This document shows positions 20,097-31,902 of a stretch of DNA of 64,000 nt, piece by piece; the stretch's first letter is position 1, and each line of letters starts with the position of its first letter. Below the pieces are notes generated by a model. It was not told the origin of the DNA. It did no database searches and saw nothing but the letters and a program-made list of their open reading frames with translations. Position numbers and translations under genes: made by a program. This DNA is from Heracleum sosnowskyi. Taxonomy: Eukaryota; Streptophyta; Magnoliopsida; Apiales; Apiaceae. The stretch covers positions 58,988,006-59,052,005 of the forward strand of contig CM061245.1 in NCBI GenBank assembly GCA_030848705.1, in the 5' to 3' direction.

Positions 20097-23000
20097 ATGG
20101 CGACTACAGCGTTTGTTTCTTCTGGGTTAGAGTTTGTCCCTAATAACTATGCAGCACCACTAAACACTGCCAATGCACCAGAGGCGTTTCATATGATGTA
20201 GGAATTTCTTGCTCAATCAGCAATTGGGCGTGCTCTAGTAGTTCATCAACACTTTATGGTTCACAAATCAAGGCCTTCTGGGAGACAGGTAGTTATGATG
20301 ATGGTGGTGACTCTGGCAACCCGTCTATCATCTTTGAATTTCAAGAAGCAGAGTATGTAATTACTTCTGGTACCATTCGAACTGCTATGGGGTTTCCTGA
20401 GTATTCTTCATATACTATTGGAATGGGTGATATTGATCTACTAAGGATGATGAGAGAGATTGGGTATTCTGGGCCCTTGACCAAAGTAGGACAATTGAAG
20501 CGACCATTCTTGCGGAAGGAGTGGAGCTTCTTCTTTGACTGCATTACAAGAACGTTCGGGAAGAAATGCACCAACTGGGATGCTATTCCTACGGACAGTC
20601 TGCAAATCGGGTATTCTCTTTTATATGATAATCATTTTGATTTTGCACGACTTGTCTTGAATAATTTAGGGGAGAAAATGACAGAGAATAGAGGGGTAGT
20701 GTACTTTTCTAGATTTTGTCAGAATTTATTCTCTGCTTGTGTTGAAGGGGTAGAACTAGTTGATGGAGATGTTATTTCTTGTTTTAAATTACACAAGAGG
20801 ATATTCTCTGATCTCATCAACAAGGATGTTAAGAAAGGGGTTGTTGGAGAGTTGTTGCTACCTACTTCTGTGCAACAGTTTGTAAATGATCAACTTAATC
20901 CACAAACTGCTTCTCAATCAGAACCACAACCAGAACCTTTACAAACAGAACTTCCTCCATCTACATCTGTTCCACATAAATCCAGTGGTAGGACTAAGCA
21001 TGTTGGCTCCAAACCTGCAAAGTCTGTTAGACCAGCTACTGAAGTAGGAGTGTCCAAGACATCTGTGCCAAAGGGTGTTGGTCCTTCTAAGAAAAGAAGA
21101 ACCAATAGATCAAAAACTGATGATGAAGCTGATGTTGATGATGAACCTCTTCATCAGAGAAAAAGAAGATTAGTAGCCAATTATCTTTTTGATAATGTGG
21201 ATAAATCTACACCAGCAACTGAAGCTGTCCAGGATGAAGCTCCAGAAATTGTTATTCAGGAGTCTGCTGTAAATACTGATAATGAGGACAGGGTCTTTGT
21301 GGATAATGAAGCTCCTGAGGTTCTTGTTCAGGAGGCTACTGAAGATGTTGAAGCAACCACTGTGCCTGAAATGACAAATGCTGAAACAGAGGCTGAAGTT
21401 TTTGAGCAAGATAATTTATTTGCTGAATTTGATTTTGATAATATTCTTGAAGCACATCCTAGTATCAGTGTTTGTGATACTGAGGAAGTGGCAACTGATC
21501 AACCCACCCTGGTTATTGAAGAGTCCATTGCTACTCACACAGAGAATATCTCTGTTACAAATCAAATTCTTGAAATGGGTGAGGAGGTTGATCAGGTAAA
21601 TGAAGCTGCTATAGAGAAAATGGATGAAGCTATGGCAGAGACTTTGAAAGTGACTACTGTACAAACAGAAGAAATTGTTGCAGAGTCTGTTCCTGTTGAA
21701 ACAGAGGTTTTTGTAACTGCAAACTCTGAGATTCCTGAAGCTGAAAAGATAAATGCTGAGGCTACTGCAGACAATGTTGCTGAAGAAATTGCAGAGCAGA
21801 TAGCAGAAAATGTCAATGAAGCTAGAGTTGATTTTGATAATGCTGATCACACATCTGTAAACTCTGATCATGCAAACTCTGGGATCAATGCTGGACTTTC
21901 AAACTCTGATAGTCATGAGTCAGAACCTTTTCTAAGGGATCCTACAGCAGAGTCTATCAAAGAAAACCAAAATGCAACTGAAGCTCATTTCAGAGAAATG
22001 CATTATGCTAATTGGTCAGGAGCAGACTGCATCTTCTCTACACAAAGGGCTGCAGATTTTATACAGAAGTCAGCTGAAGAGATTTCTAATCCTGAGCTGT
22101 TAACTCATTTTAAGGCGACCATTGTTCAAGTCAAGTCATTGCACAATCGCTTTGATGAGACAAACAAAGTTGTTCTTGGATTGAGTAATGATATTGCTCT
22201 TAAGGATTTAGCAATGAAGCAAGATAGAGCTAGATTTTCATCTCTGATCAAGGATCAAGAAGAAATCAAGAAGAGGCTAACCAATGTTGAAAGCAATCAA
22301 GCTGCAATATCTACTAAGATTGATTCGATTGCTACTTCACTAGAATTGCTGACATCAGTTTTTATTCCTGATGATGTCAAAAAGGGGGAGAGAATACATA
22401 AAGACAAATGCAAAAGGACTCCAACCTTGAGACTGAGGGATGATTCTAATGATGGTGGAAGCAGGGGAGCTGAAAGAAGGTCAAAGTCTTCTCAAGAGCA
22501 AGGGAGACTTCGGTCAAACTCTGCTAGACAGACATACTCTGAAACAAAACACTCTGGTGGTCAATCTTCTTCGAGACTTAAGAGTCTAGTGATTTCAGAA
22601 AATCCAACTACTGATGAAGAGATTGCTGCTAAGTTGTTTTTAGAAGAACATGATGGACAAGTCACAATGGAAGATATGGATATTGAGATGAAGCTTCTTG
22701 CTGAAGAACACCATAAAAAGATTGAAGCTGGTACATACAATAAAAAGGCCAAGGCTCCTAGGAAAAAGGAAATGGGAATTTCTATTAAAGAGAATGTGAA
22801 CTCTCAACAGAGTTTACAATATACAAGGAGGCCTATGATTGCAAAGTCTGGTAAAGGAAAAGGTATACTGGTAGAAGAAGGACAGTTACCAAAGAAGAAT
22901 TATTCAACCTCTGACGTTGCTCAAGTTGAATCAAGGCCAAATAAATCAACCTCTGACGTTGCTCATGTTGATGTTTCTACTAAAGTTGTGACAACCTCTG

Positions 23001-23803
23001 ACAATGCTCAAGTTGTACAAACTCAGCCAGCTCCACAACTCCAAGGTTTCTTAAGACCTGTACTTTCTGAAACTCTGAAGCTAGAAGCTGTGAACTTTTC
23101 TCAAACCAGAACAGTACATGGAAAGCAATCTTATGATAAATCTGGATTGGGTTCACACAGAGAAAAGAGAATAAATAACAGTTCTTTTGACCATTCATCA
23201 CTGGCAGAACCTGGTATTGGGGTATCTCAAGAGAGCCTTGATAAACTAGAGTCTGTTCAGATGGTTTATCATAGAGGGTTAAAGAAAGAGGTACTGTTAT
23301 ACTTTATGTCTGATGGAAGAGTATACAGAATAGGAGAAGCTGATGTTCAATTGAAACTATGGGAAGAGCTTGAGTATGTTCTATATCTTCTCAAAATCAA
23401 AAATAGAAGTACTCATGATGCTGCTCTAGTTCTGAAAGAAAGAATGATGAAATCCAAAGTTCTTCTTGGAGGAGGTGTTTCAAGTGCATATATTCCTAAG
23501 TATAGAGATGCTTATGGGAAGATTGTTGAAATGAAGAGAAACAGTGCCAAGTTCAATACTGCACTGGGTATAAAGGTTTTAGAATTCAACCTAGAGTCAG
23601 ACAAATCATACTTTATCCGGCTAGGGAATGAAATGAGGAAGAACATCATTTATTCTCTGAGAGCTGCCATCTACCAGACTGGAGAAAGTGATCCAGAGCT
23701 TAAGGAGTTAAAAGAAATCATGGTGGATGAGCTAGCAAAAGCTGAAAGGAGGCTGCTTATTGACTATCTCAGGACAGTGCCTGATATTGAAGAGATTAAG
23801 TAA
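20097..23803 (+). pseudogene. Sirevirus A env-like ORF, broken near its start
   Basis: This third Sirevirus gene has no proven function; the env label reflects position. The likely start is ATG 20097 (MATTAFVSSGLEF). A TAG at 20199-20201 ends this frame after 34 codons, yet protein-like sequence continues in it (EFLAQSAIGRAL), and by about 20250 it has moved to another frame (FWETGSYDDGG). That second frame is open to 23803; its first ATG is at 20387. The middle is acidic and Glu/Val-rich. A likely coiled coil lies around 22100-22370 (KKRLTNVESNQAAIS, TKIDSIATSLELL). A conserved-looking C-terminal part starts near 23230 (GRVYRIGEADVQ). I see no signal peptide or membrane span. Many AAACTCTG words are in frame. 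Confidence 0.82.
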
Positions 23804-23948
23804 AGTCTGACTGTAAGTTTTTAAAGTTTTCTGTTCTAAGTAAAAGTTAAACTCTGATATGTTATAAACACTGCATTTGTTATATGTTTTGACATCATCA
23901 ATTATCTTTTAACTTGTACATTTTTATTATGCACAAGTTGGGGGAGAT

Positions 23949-24443
23949 TGTTAGATATAATTGCTGATGAGTGTTTATCAGTTTTTAAGCAACAGGTATT
24001 CATCAGAGTTTACTAGAAGCCAGTCAGAGTTTGATAAAGTCTGACGGGGTGAGAGTTTGCTAAAGCTGTCGGTGCTAACATTGAAGATTCTAGAAGCAAT
24101 ATATCTTGAAGATGGAAAGAAGCAAGACATATTGAGACAGACAAGGAAACGGAACAGAAGACAGAAGCAATCCTAATTTGATATAATTTGTATAGCTAAT
24201 TTATAGGAATATCAATTAGAGATTGATTCTATGTAGCTGTGTACTATATAAACACAGATAGGTTAACCCTAAAAGGGATGCGATTATTGAAAACATTATT
24301 CTTGTAACCTAGCAGCTCTCTGTGATATTTTACATCACAAAGAGAAAAGTTATTTATATAATTCAGTTGTTGATTCATAAACAGTGTTCTTTATTGTTAT
24401 TATCATAATTATATTGATTATATATTGTGTAATCGGCCTAACA
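23949..24443 (+). repeat. Sirevirus A 3' LTR with preceding polypurine tract
   Basis: Begins tgttagata directly after the tract ttgggggagat (23938-23948) and ends cggcctaaca. 495 bp, differing from the 5' LTR at about seven positions by eye, mostly transitions. Followed by the duplication tgaag. Confidence 0.95.
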
Positions 24444-24448
24444 TGAAG

Positions 24449-27363
24449 TATACCAGGCAAAACTAAATTTATACAATATAATATTTACTAGAAATCAACT
24501 CTATACAATACCCTTACACTAGGTCCACATGCTCTGCATCAACTCATCTTCCCAACGTCATCTTGAATCATCTCGTTCCATAGTTATGCAATTAAATACT
24601 GGCAATCTACCTTTTCACTGGAGGGTTAAAAGGTAAAACAAGCAAAAGTGAGCAAAAGAAGCTCAGCAAGTATATAGTACTGCACAAGATCAAATAATGA
24701 TGCAATAATAACAATATGTATAAAAATGAACTCAGCTGGCCAAGAAAATGGCAATGTATGAGAGAATCAATTTAACTGGCAAAATGAACAACAATAATAA
24801 TCAATATCAACTGTAAGTTAGAATTGGATTTTTACTGACGCAATGAGTTATAGTGGATGATCAGTCACACTAAAACTCCGGACCATACCCACGGTATGTC
24901 CAAATACTGAACTGGATCCAAGGCCACTTTGGCCTACATAATACTGATACTCTGACTAGCGTCTGGAGTCCTTAAAAACATTTCATTTTAATTAAAAACT
25001 TCCAATTCAAACTTAATACTGGGAGTTAGGTGTCGGAACAATCGACTACCTCGATAATTTAAACTATTACTTTCAACTGTCTGCTTAACTATATCAACTG
25101 AATTAGGCTAAAACAAATACATAAGAATTAGATTTCCAATCACAAGGAATCAAGGTAAAATCTGACCAATATAAGGTGTTGCAAGGTATAAGTTATGAAA
25201 TGGAATAGAATTTGTCAAATCAAGAACAATAAGTTATCTCAATCTCAGGATAATAAAAGAATCTGGTTATGAAACAGTAATTAAATTAAGAGTTGAAAAC
25301 AGGAATCTTGATACGATACTCTGAACAAAAGAGCACGAGTTAGTAAACTTGCCTTTGGTCCTTAGCTATTACGTAAGGCCGAAGTACTATGATTCTCCTC
25401 TTCTTCTATCTTATGTCATCAAAATTCTCTATTCTCATAACTCTTGGTTCCATCACATATGCGGTTGCTACGAGTCTGCACTACCGAGATCGTGCCCGCC
25501 CAACTATTCACTAGTTAAATATAAGATATACTTTAGCCTTCGTACTATAACTTCTACATAATATAAATGTTTATAAACTTATGTGCATGTATTTTCTACA
25601 GAAAATTGGGCATGACCTATTCGTAAATTGGACATTGCCCTGCTTTCAAAATACCAAAAGTACTAATTCAATCATCCACACACAATTCACAATTTATTTA
25701 GTACTCACATAATCTGCCTCGACTTGAAGTAAACATATAATAAATAGTTCTGCATAGACTTGCAGTAAACATATGTGAAAATAATCATGCATTAACTTGC
25801 AGAAAACATATAAGAACATAATCATGTCTTGACTTGCAATAGCTCTATTTAGAAATAAGCAATCACATACAACATTTATCACATAGTACGTCCATCATCT
25901 AATTCACATAATTTCATATACTTCATATAACACATAGCACATGCTTGGGCCGATAACTCTTATAATTATACACATTTAATAGCTACACACTTAACACATA
26001 AACACATTTCATTCACGTATGCATTCAGACTAGCATATCATATCATATACAATTACCAAATAATGTTCATTTAATAGTTCTGCCAGAAATTCGGCAGCAC
26101 TTCCTCTATTTATATAATAATCCACCTGTTTTAAACTAATATCAATAGCCAAGAATCAATTTACAAACTAACAGATTTACATAACTTAACTTAATCAATC
26201 TGAACTCACAACTATAAAATAACATACTCAACCCCATATATCATCTAAACACATAGCACTTATCAGTTCACATGCCACTATGCAATACCAAACTTATCAT
26301 TAGAAAATAAACATTTAACTCCCAAGACAATCATAAAAACCAATTAATAGTTCGACTCCAAGTATCAACCTTTTCATAGCATTCATAAACTCGATTGAGC
26401 AAATAGCATATCTAAGGGTCATCATAATACATTCACGACTCCACAACAATTTACACAAGTCACATGACACGTAATAAAGTTGAAACTCTTTTTGGACGAT
26501 ATTTTGTCTTCCTTTTATAAAGATTTGAATATAACATCTATGGATCGAAAACAATCATTATACCTTAAATCTAATTATCACTAGATTAAAATAAAATTAA
26601 TCAAAACCAACCAATTCAATAAATCAAACAATTAATCAAACAAGGTAAATAATAAAACAATTTTTGAAAATATTAATTGAATTTGATTTATAATCAATCA
26701 AGATTAAATAATAATTAATTAATAGAATTCACCAATTAACTACTCAGTTAATTGGTCAATTAAATCAATTACATTATTATTTAGAATTGATTAAGAATAA
26801 TCAAATTCAACTACTCTTTAACTCTAACACTTTTAAAACAAATAATAAAATAAATAAAATAGATTTTTCGAAATTTCGGCATGACCCGTTCGTAAACAGG
26901 ACTAACCAGAAATTTTGCATGTACTATGCTGCGCCCCCAATCATAGGACGGATCACATAGTACAGCACAACAATAACCTGTATATTTGATAGTAATTAAA
27001 CAACATAAATATCTCAACCATCACTACAACAAATCCCCAAACTGGGAATCAAACCAGAATACTAAATCAATAGTACAACTAATTTACAACTCAAACTAAA
27101 CTTTAAATACATCACTTGACAATATACAACTAACGATCACTCGAAACATTAACAAATTACGAAAATAAACTCCGTAATCCAACTCAACATACTAAAATGA
27201 ACTACTAAAATAAATATGCTACTAAGATTTAACAACAAAACTGAAAATTATCAGTAATTTATAAAGAAAATCTGCACCACACTCTCCTTTACTAAAACAA
27301 ATCCTGCAAAACCAATAAAATATTAAATACTAGTAAAACAATTAAACTTCGAAATTTATATAT
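24449..27363 (-). repeat. Element O right LTR, middle segment
   Basis: Resumes at tataccaggcaaaac exactly where the left LTR continues at about 7612, and matches it to about 10540. It ends in tatat (27359-27363), the left copy of the duplication made by gypsy C. It has several substitutions and small indels relative to the left LTR and no gene of its own. Confidence 0.92.
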
Positions 27364-27857
27364 TGTTATGGATTAAAAAACGTGCTTTGTGAATTTAATG
27401 AGCTTCGAGCTTTAATGGCTGCACTCGTGTTTCCGGACTAAATCGGTCCTCACAAGATGCCTACGTATCTCAATTCGTTATTGAGAATCAAGCCAAAGAC
27501 GTAGTTCTGATTGTAGGATCAGGGACCTTATATAGGCGTCTGGAGCCTAGTATTTATGGTATGTTTAGGAGTCTTAGCGAATAAGTCTCCTTTTTTGATA
27601 TTGGATAAGCATTGTATTGCTTGCAGGATAAGTCTTTTCCTTGTCGATAAAGCTATGACTCATTAATTGCCTTTAATTGGGATTCTGGATCCTTCTTTGA
27701 CCAATTTGCCATAATTTGAGCTCTTTTAATGAGCTGTATATTTTCCCTATTCATTAATTACGAAATTAATGAATAATTAGGGATTTGGGCATTAAATATC
27801 AAGCCTTTTCATTGGACCGTCAATTATATTTCTATAATTACTTTTCTGTCCATATCA
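27364..27857 (-). repeat. Element C 3' LTR
   Basis: tgttatggatt to ctgtccatatca on the plus strand, so TGATATGG to CATAACA on the coding strand. Identical to the right copy except for about two substitutions. The next bases, tttgccccccaactt, are the complement of a polypurine tract. Confidence 0.95.
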
Positions 27858-27959
27858 TTTGCCCCCCAACTTCTGGGAAAATCTTCTCGGGGTTTTCGTA
27901 GAAGTTATAGCGCATTTTCCCCCCAAAATTTCCATTTTTAAGGGCATTTTTGACCTCAA

Positions 27960-28700
27960 ATTAGGTCATTTTTCGACCAGGAATTCGACCCGGAAACAGT
28001 ACAAATTCGACCAGGAATTCGACCTGGAAGCAGTGCAAATTTGACCAGGAATTCGACCAGAATCGATCCCAGGTCGAAGATTTTGACCTCAGTTTCCTAG
28101 TCTTTTTCGACCAAGATCGTTCGACCTCGATCTTCCTTTGTTCGACCTTGATCTTGTTCCCAGGTCGATGAGTTCGACCTCGAATCATAGGTCTTTTTCG
28201 ACCTCATGATTTCGACCTCGACTCAGTATGTTTTCGACCTGGAGCTGTCGACTTCGACTCGTAGGTCATTTTCGACCTCGTTTTGCCGATTTTGTTTCTA
28301 GTATTCCTTCGACCTCGATTGGTCGTGAGGTCGTTGGTTTCGACCTCGACTCATAGGCCAATTTCGACCTGGATTTGTCGACTTCGTTTCCATGTGTTTT
28401 CGACCAGGATTTATGATTTCTTGGCTTTATTTTGGTACGAGGTCGTACAATACGACCTCGATTTCTTATGCATTTTCGATCTCGTTTGTTTGATCTCATC
28501 TCCGTGTTTCTTCGACCTCATTTTTCTAGGTCAAAGTAGACCTTATTTTCTGGGTCATTTTCGACCTCAAATCTTTAATTATTTCGCTTTGTTTGGGAGC
28601 GAGGTCGTTGGATACGACCTCGTTTTCTCCTATATTTTCGACCTTGGACATACGACTTTGTCTTAGGGTCATCTCGACCTCGGTCTTTTGCCTTGGTTTT
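27960..28700. repeat. TTCGACCTCG-type repeat array in the 3' UTR of element C
   Basis: For about 740 bp the word ttcgacc, usually extended to ttcgacctcg or ttcgaccagg, recurs roughly every 20-40 bp, more than 25 times, separated by variable T-rich spacers. The left end has closer copies (aattcgaccagg and similar). Tat elements are known for variable 3' UTRs that hold tandem repeats and can seed satellites. Spacing here is irregular, so it is not yet a clean satellite. Confidence 0.88.
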
Positions 28701-29452
28701 ATTCCAAATTTCATTCTTTTCTTGGGCCTTAACTAGCCCAATTTTTAATTGGACTTAAATTATTCCAGCCTTGGGCCTTTATTGTTTGGGCTTCGAATTT
28801 GCCTGAGACCCAAATTATTTGGGTTTTAATCTCTATAATCCATAAATGGATTTGTGGGCCCTAACTGGCTATAGACGGTTGCCCTTCCTTAACCGGTTGG
28901 GTTTCCAGTCACTAGGCGATTCCTGGCGAGATTTTCTGTTGAATCTCATCGTTTTCTGGGTTTCTTACTTGAAGTTTTGAAGAATTCTTTGAATATTCTG
29001 GGCTTTCTTTGAAGATTCTGGGTTTAAAATGGCTGATCGCGCTTCCCAACGTCTATGATAATGCACTAGGATTTCATAGAAGTTATACCGGTCTTTTTCG
29101 AGACTTGGGGTCTTTTTATCCCTTACCTGGGACTTACTACCCTTTTTTTGGGGATTTTAATATACACTAGTGTTTCACGAGTATCGTCTTGGTGTAAAGT
29201 GTGGAGCAACCTACACATTTACGACGATTTTGCCTTATTCGAGGCTAACTTTGACATTTGCATAAGCCTTTTATGTCTTATACCGTCTTGTTTTGGCTTC
29301 AAGCCTTTCATTGAGCATATCGAATGATGGGGTTTGGACTGAATGTCTTAGGTTTCTGGGGTTTCAACCCTTCATTTGCTTTCTAGGAAGCTCATGATTT
29401 CATCGAACCTTATTTCTATTTGTCCTAGTAGTGAGTCCAATCAGAACACACT
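28701..29452 (-). other. Element C 3' UTR, remainder
   Basis: Between the repeat array and the integrase stop. No gene. A few gggctt/ttgggc words (about 28730-28860) look like local low-order repeats. Confidence 0.6.
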
Positions 29453-30865
29453 TTAAACATAATAGACTTTCAAATTTGAGGCATGCCAAGTCCTTGGCAC
29501 CTCATGCCCTTCGAGGGTTTCTAGCTTGTACGAGCCTCGACCAAATACGTTCTTGACGCGATATGGTCCTTCCCAATTTGGGGCCAACTTGCCTTTTTGT
29601 CCAACTCCGGAGCCCTCAATCTTTCGGAGGACTAAATCTCCTTGTCGAAAGAATCTCTCTTTAACCCTTAGGTTGTAATAGAAAGATGCTCGTTTCTGAT
29701 GCTGAACTATCTTGGCATTTGCCTCATATCTAACTTCATCAATCAAATCTAAGGCCAGCCTCAAGCATTCCTCATTTGTTTCTGGCTCATAAGCCTCAAT
29801 TCTTGGAGACGTGTTAGTAATCTCCACTAGAACCACTGCCTCTGCCCCATATGCCAACAGAAAGGGGGTAGCTCCAGTGGTGACTTTGCAGGTAGTACGA
29901 TATGCCCATAGTATGGGGAGCAATTCGTCCACCCAAGTGTTTCTGGAGCGTTCAACTCTTTTCTTCAGTCCATCTAGGATAATTCGATTTGCAACCTCAG
30001 CTTGCCCATTTGCTTGAGGATGGGCGACAGAAGTGAAGCGCAACTTGATATCGTTCTCATCACAATATTTCTTAAACTCATCGTTGTTAAACTGAGTTCC
30101 ATTGTCTGTGACCAAGATACGTGGAATCCCGTATCTGCATATCACATTTTCCCAGAAGAAATGCATCACTTGCTTGGTGGTTATCTTGGCTAATGGCTTA
30201 GCCTCAATACACTTGGTGAAGTAGTCGATTGCTACTATCAAGAACTTTCGTTGTGCACTTGCCATTGGGAAAGGTCCAAGTATATCCATTCCCCACATGG
30301 CAAATGGAATTGGTGAGTTTATGGATGTCAACATCTCTGGTGGTTGCCTAACCACTGGTGCATGCTTCTGGCACCTTTCACATTTCTTTACGTAGCTTTT
30401 AGCATCTGCTAGTATGTTTGGCCAGTAGAAACCTAGACGGGTGATTTTATGGGCAAGGGCTCTGCCCCCCAAGTGCTGCCCACAAATTCCTTCATGTACT
30501 TCCTTCAGGGCCAATTCTGCCTCTTGAGGTCTCAAACATTTCAGATATCGAACGATGAAAGACTTCTTGTATAGGATTCCCTCAATCAGGGTATACCTTA
30601 GTGCTCTCACATACAGCTTTCGTGCTTCTGAAGTGTCGGGTAACCACCCAGTTTCCAGATGAGCCTTGATGGGATCTATCCAACAACTAGCAACATCAAT
30701 GGGTGCTACCAACTTTCCGTTGATGCTTGGGGTCCTCAGGACTTGGAAGTAGACACTCCCTGCATAGTTTTCAATTTCGGAAGAAGCAAATTTAGACAAG
30801 GCATCAGCCTTCACGTTTTCTTCCCTTGGAATGTGCTCTACATAGCATTCGTCGAACTGAGTCAT
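29453..30865 (-). CDS. Element C integrase
   Basis: Integrase inserts element DNA into the chromosome. The frame opens with a repeated piece of the upstream RNase H (HIPREENVKADAL) created by the 110-bp tandem duplication, so this is not a natural start; integrase should be part of one polyprotein. It shows a zinc-binding region (GRALAHKITRLGFYWP, CERCQKHA), then catalytic Asp in WGMDILGPF, Asp in LVTDNGTQF and Glu in ANGQAEVANR, and a C-terminal part ending in HEVPRTWHASNL. There is no internal stop. The 3' UTR and LTR follow directly. Confidence 0.9.
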   Translation of the reverse strand: MTQFDECYVEHIPREENVKADALSKFASSEIENYAGSVYFQVLRTPSINGKLVAPIDVASCWIDPIKAHLETGWLPDTSEARKLYVRALRYTLIEGILYKKSFIVRYLKCLRPQEAELALKEVHEGICGQHLGGRALAHKITRLGFYWPNILADAKSYVKKCERCQKHAPVVRQPPEMLTSINSPIPFAMWGMDILGPFPMASAQRKFLIVAIDYFTKCIEAKPLAKITTKQVMHFFWENVICRYGIPRILVTDNGTQFNNDEFKKYCDENDIKLRFTSVAHPQANGQAEVANRIILDGLKKRVERSRNTWVDELLPILWAYRTTCKVTTGATPFLLAYGAEAVVLVEITNTSPRIEAYEPETNEECLRLALDLIDEVRYEANAKIVQHQKRASFYYNLRVKERFFRQGDLVLRKIEGSGVGQKGKLAPNWEGPYRVKNVFGRGSYKLETLEGHEVPRTWHASNLKVYYV

Positions 30866-30990
30866 GATTGCCTTGACAAGTCAATTTCGGAAGAAGCAAA
30901 TTTAGACAAGGCATCAGCCTTCACGTTTTCTTCCCTTGGAATGTGCTCTACATAGCATTCGTCGAACTGAGTCATGATTGCCTTGACAAG
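30771..30990. repeat. 110-bp perfect tandem duplication inside element C pol
   Basis: 30771-30880 and 30881-30990 both start tcaatttcggaagaag and end ccttgacaag. Because 110 is not a multiple of three, it ends the RNase H frame early and separates integrase from the upstream polyprotein. Confidence 0.95.
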
Positions 30991-31902
30991 TTTCAAGTAC
31001 TTGGCCACCATGACTTCATCTCTGGCCTCAAATTCCCCATTTACTTGGGAAACCACTAGCCTCGAATCTCCACATATTTTCAGAGTTTTAACTCTCAAGG
31101 CTCCAGCCAGCCCTAAGCCAGCTATTAGAGCTTCATACTCGGCCTCATTGTTTGTCGTTGGGAAGTCAAGTTTTAATGCATACTCTATGAGGAATCCATC
31201 AGGACTTTGTAGCACTAAACCGGCTCCACTTGATTTTGTTTTTGATGCTCCATCAAAATAGAGCACCCAATATTCTTTGAAATCCATCTCTTGATCTTTC
31301 TCATCCTCCACTATTACTTCCTGCCCCCCGACTTCTTGGTTGTCAATGGTACATTCAACCATGAAGTCAGCAAGTGCTTGAGCTTTTATGGCCGTTCGAG
31401 GCTTATACTTGATGCCGAATTCGCCCAATTCAATGGCCCATTTGATCAACCTTCCACTAACTTGAGGGCTATGCAAGATGTTTCTTAGAGGTTGATCAGT
31501 CAAGACCTCTATTTTGTGAGCCTGGAAGTACGGGCGTATCTTTCTTGAGGCCATTACCAAGGCTAAGGCAAACTTCTCAATCGTTGAGTAGTTTATTTCT
31601 GCCCCATGTAGAATCTTACTCACATAGTAGATGGGTTTCTGAACCTTCAATTCTTCTTTTACCAAAACGGCTCCAAGGGCTGTGCTAGAGACCGCCAAGT
31701 ACAAATAGAGAATTTCCCCTGGCTTGGGCTTTGCCAACAGTGGTGCCTCAGCCATGTATTTCTTCAGGGCCTCAAAGGCCTCTTGGCTTTCAGTTGTCCA
31801 TTCAAAGTTTTTCACATTCTTGAGTGCTTTGAAGAAAGATAAGCACTTCTCTCCTGATTTGGAGATAAATCTTCCCAATGATGCCACTCTTCCCGTTAGT
31901 TT
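30862..31902 (-). pseudogene. Element C RT end, RNase H and second (archaeal-type) RNase H
   Basis: Same frame as the upstream protease-RT part but separated from it by a TAA (31903-31905), directly followed by KLTGRVASLGRFI, the usual continuation of gypsy RT. The first RNase H (LYLAVSSTALGAVL, YSTIEKFALAL) has Ala-Val-Ser where active enzymes carry a catalytic Asp, a degeneration known in Tat elements. The second RNase H keeps its acidic residues: YFDGASK, NNEAEYEAL, GDSRLV and NVKADAL. The frame ends in SEIDLSRQS because of the 110-bp tandem duplication, not at a natural terminus. Confidence 0.88.

Larger units (their letters stand above)
13562..24443 (+). mobile_element. Sirevirus A: Ty1/copia element with env-like ORF
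   Basis: The element has two 495-bp LTRs (13562-14056 and 23949-24443) and a perfect 5-bp duplication, tgaag (13557-13561 and 24444-24448). The primer site TGGTATCAGAGC sits two bases after the 5' LTR. In order it carries gag, protease, integrase, RT and RNase H, then a 1.4-kb spacer, a long env-like ORF, and a polypurine tract (23938-23948). The extra ORF after pol places it in the Sirevirus (SIRE/Maximus) group. The LTRs differ at about 7 of 495 positions by eye. Gag-pol carries one in-frame stop and the env-like ORF a stop plus a frameshift, so this copy is probably not autonomous. Confidence 0.95.

Noticed and set aside
20097..23803. A true viral envelope gene
   Set aside because: I see no signal peptide, membrane span or cleavage site; the name env-like reflects position only.
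28266..28714. Open frames on both strands in the TTCGACC array (28283-28666 plus, 28266-28499 and 28526-28714 minus)
   Set aside because: Open only because the repeat word lacks stops; the translation is repetitive without a domain.
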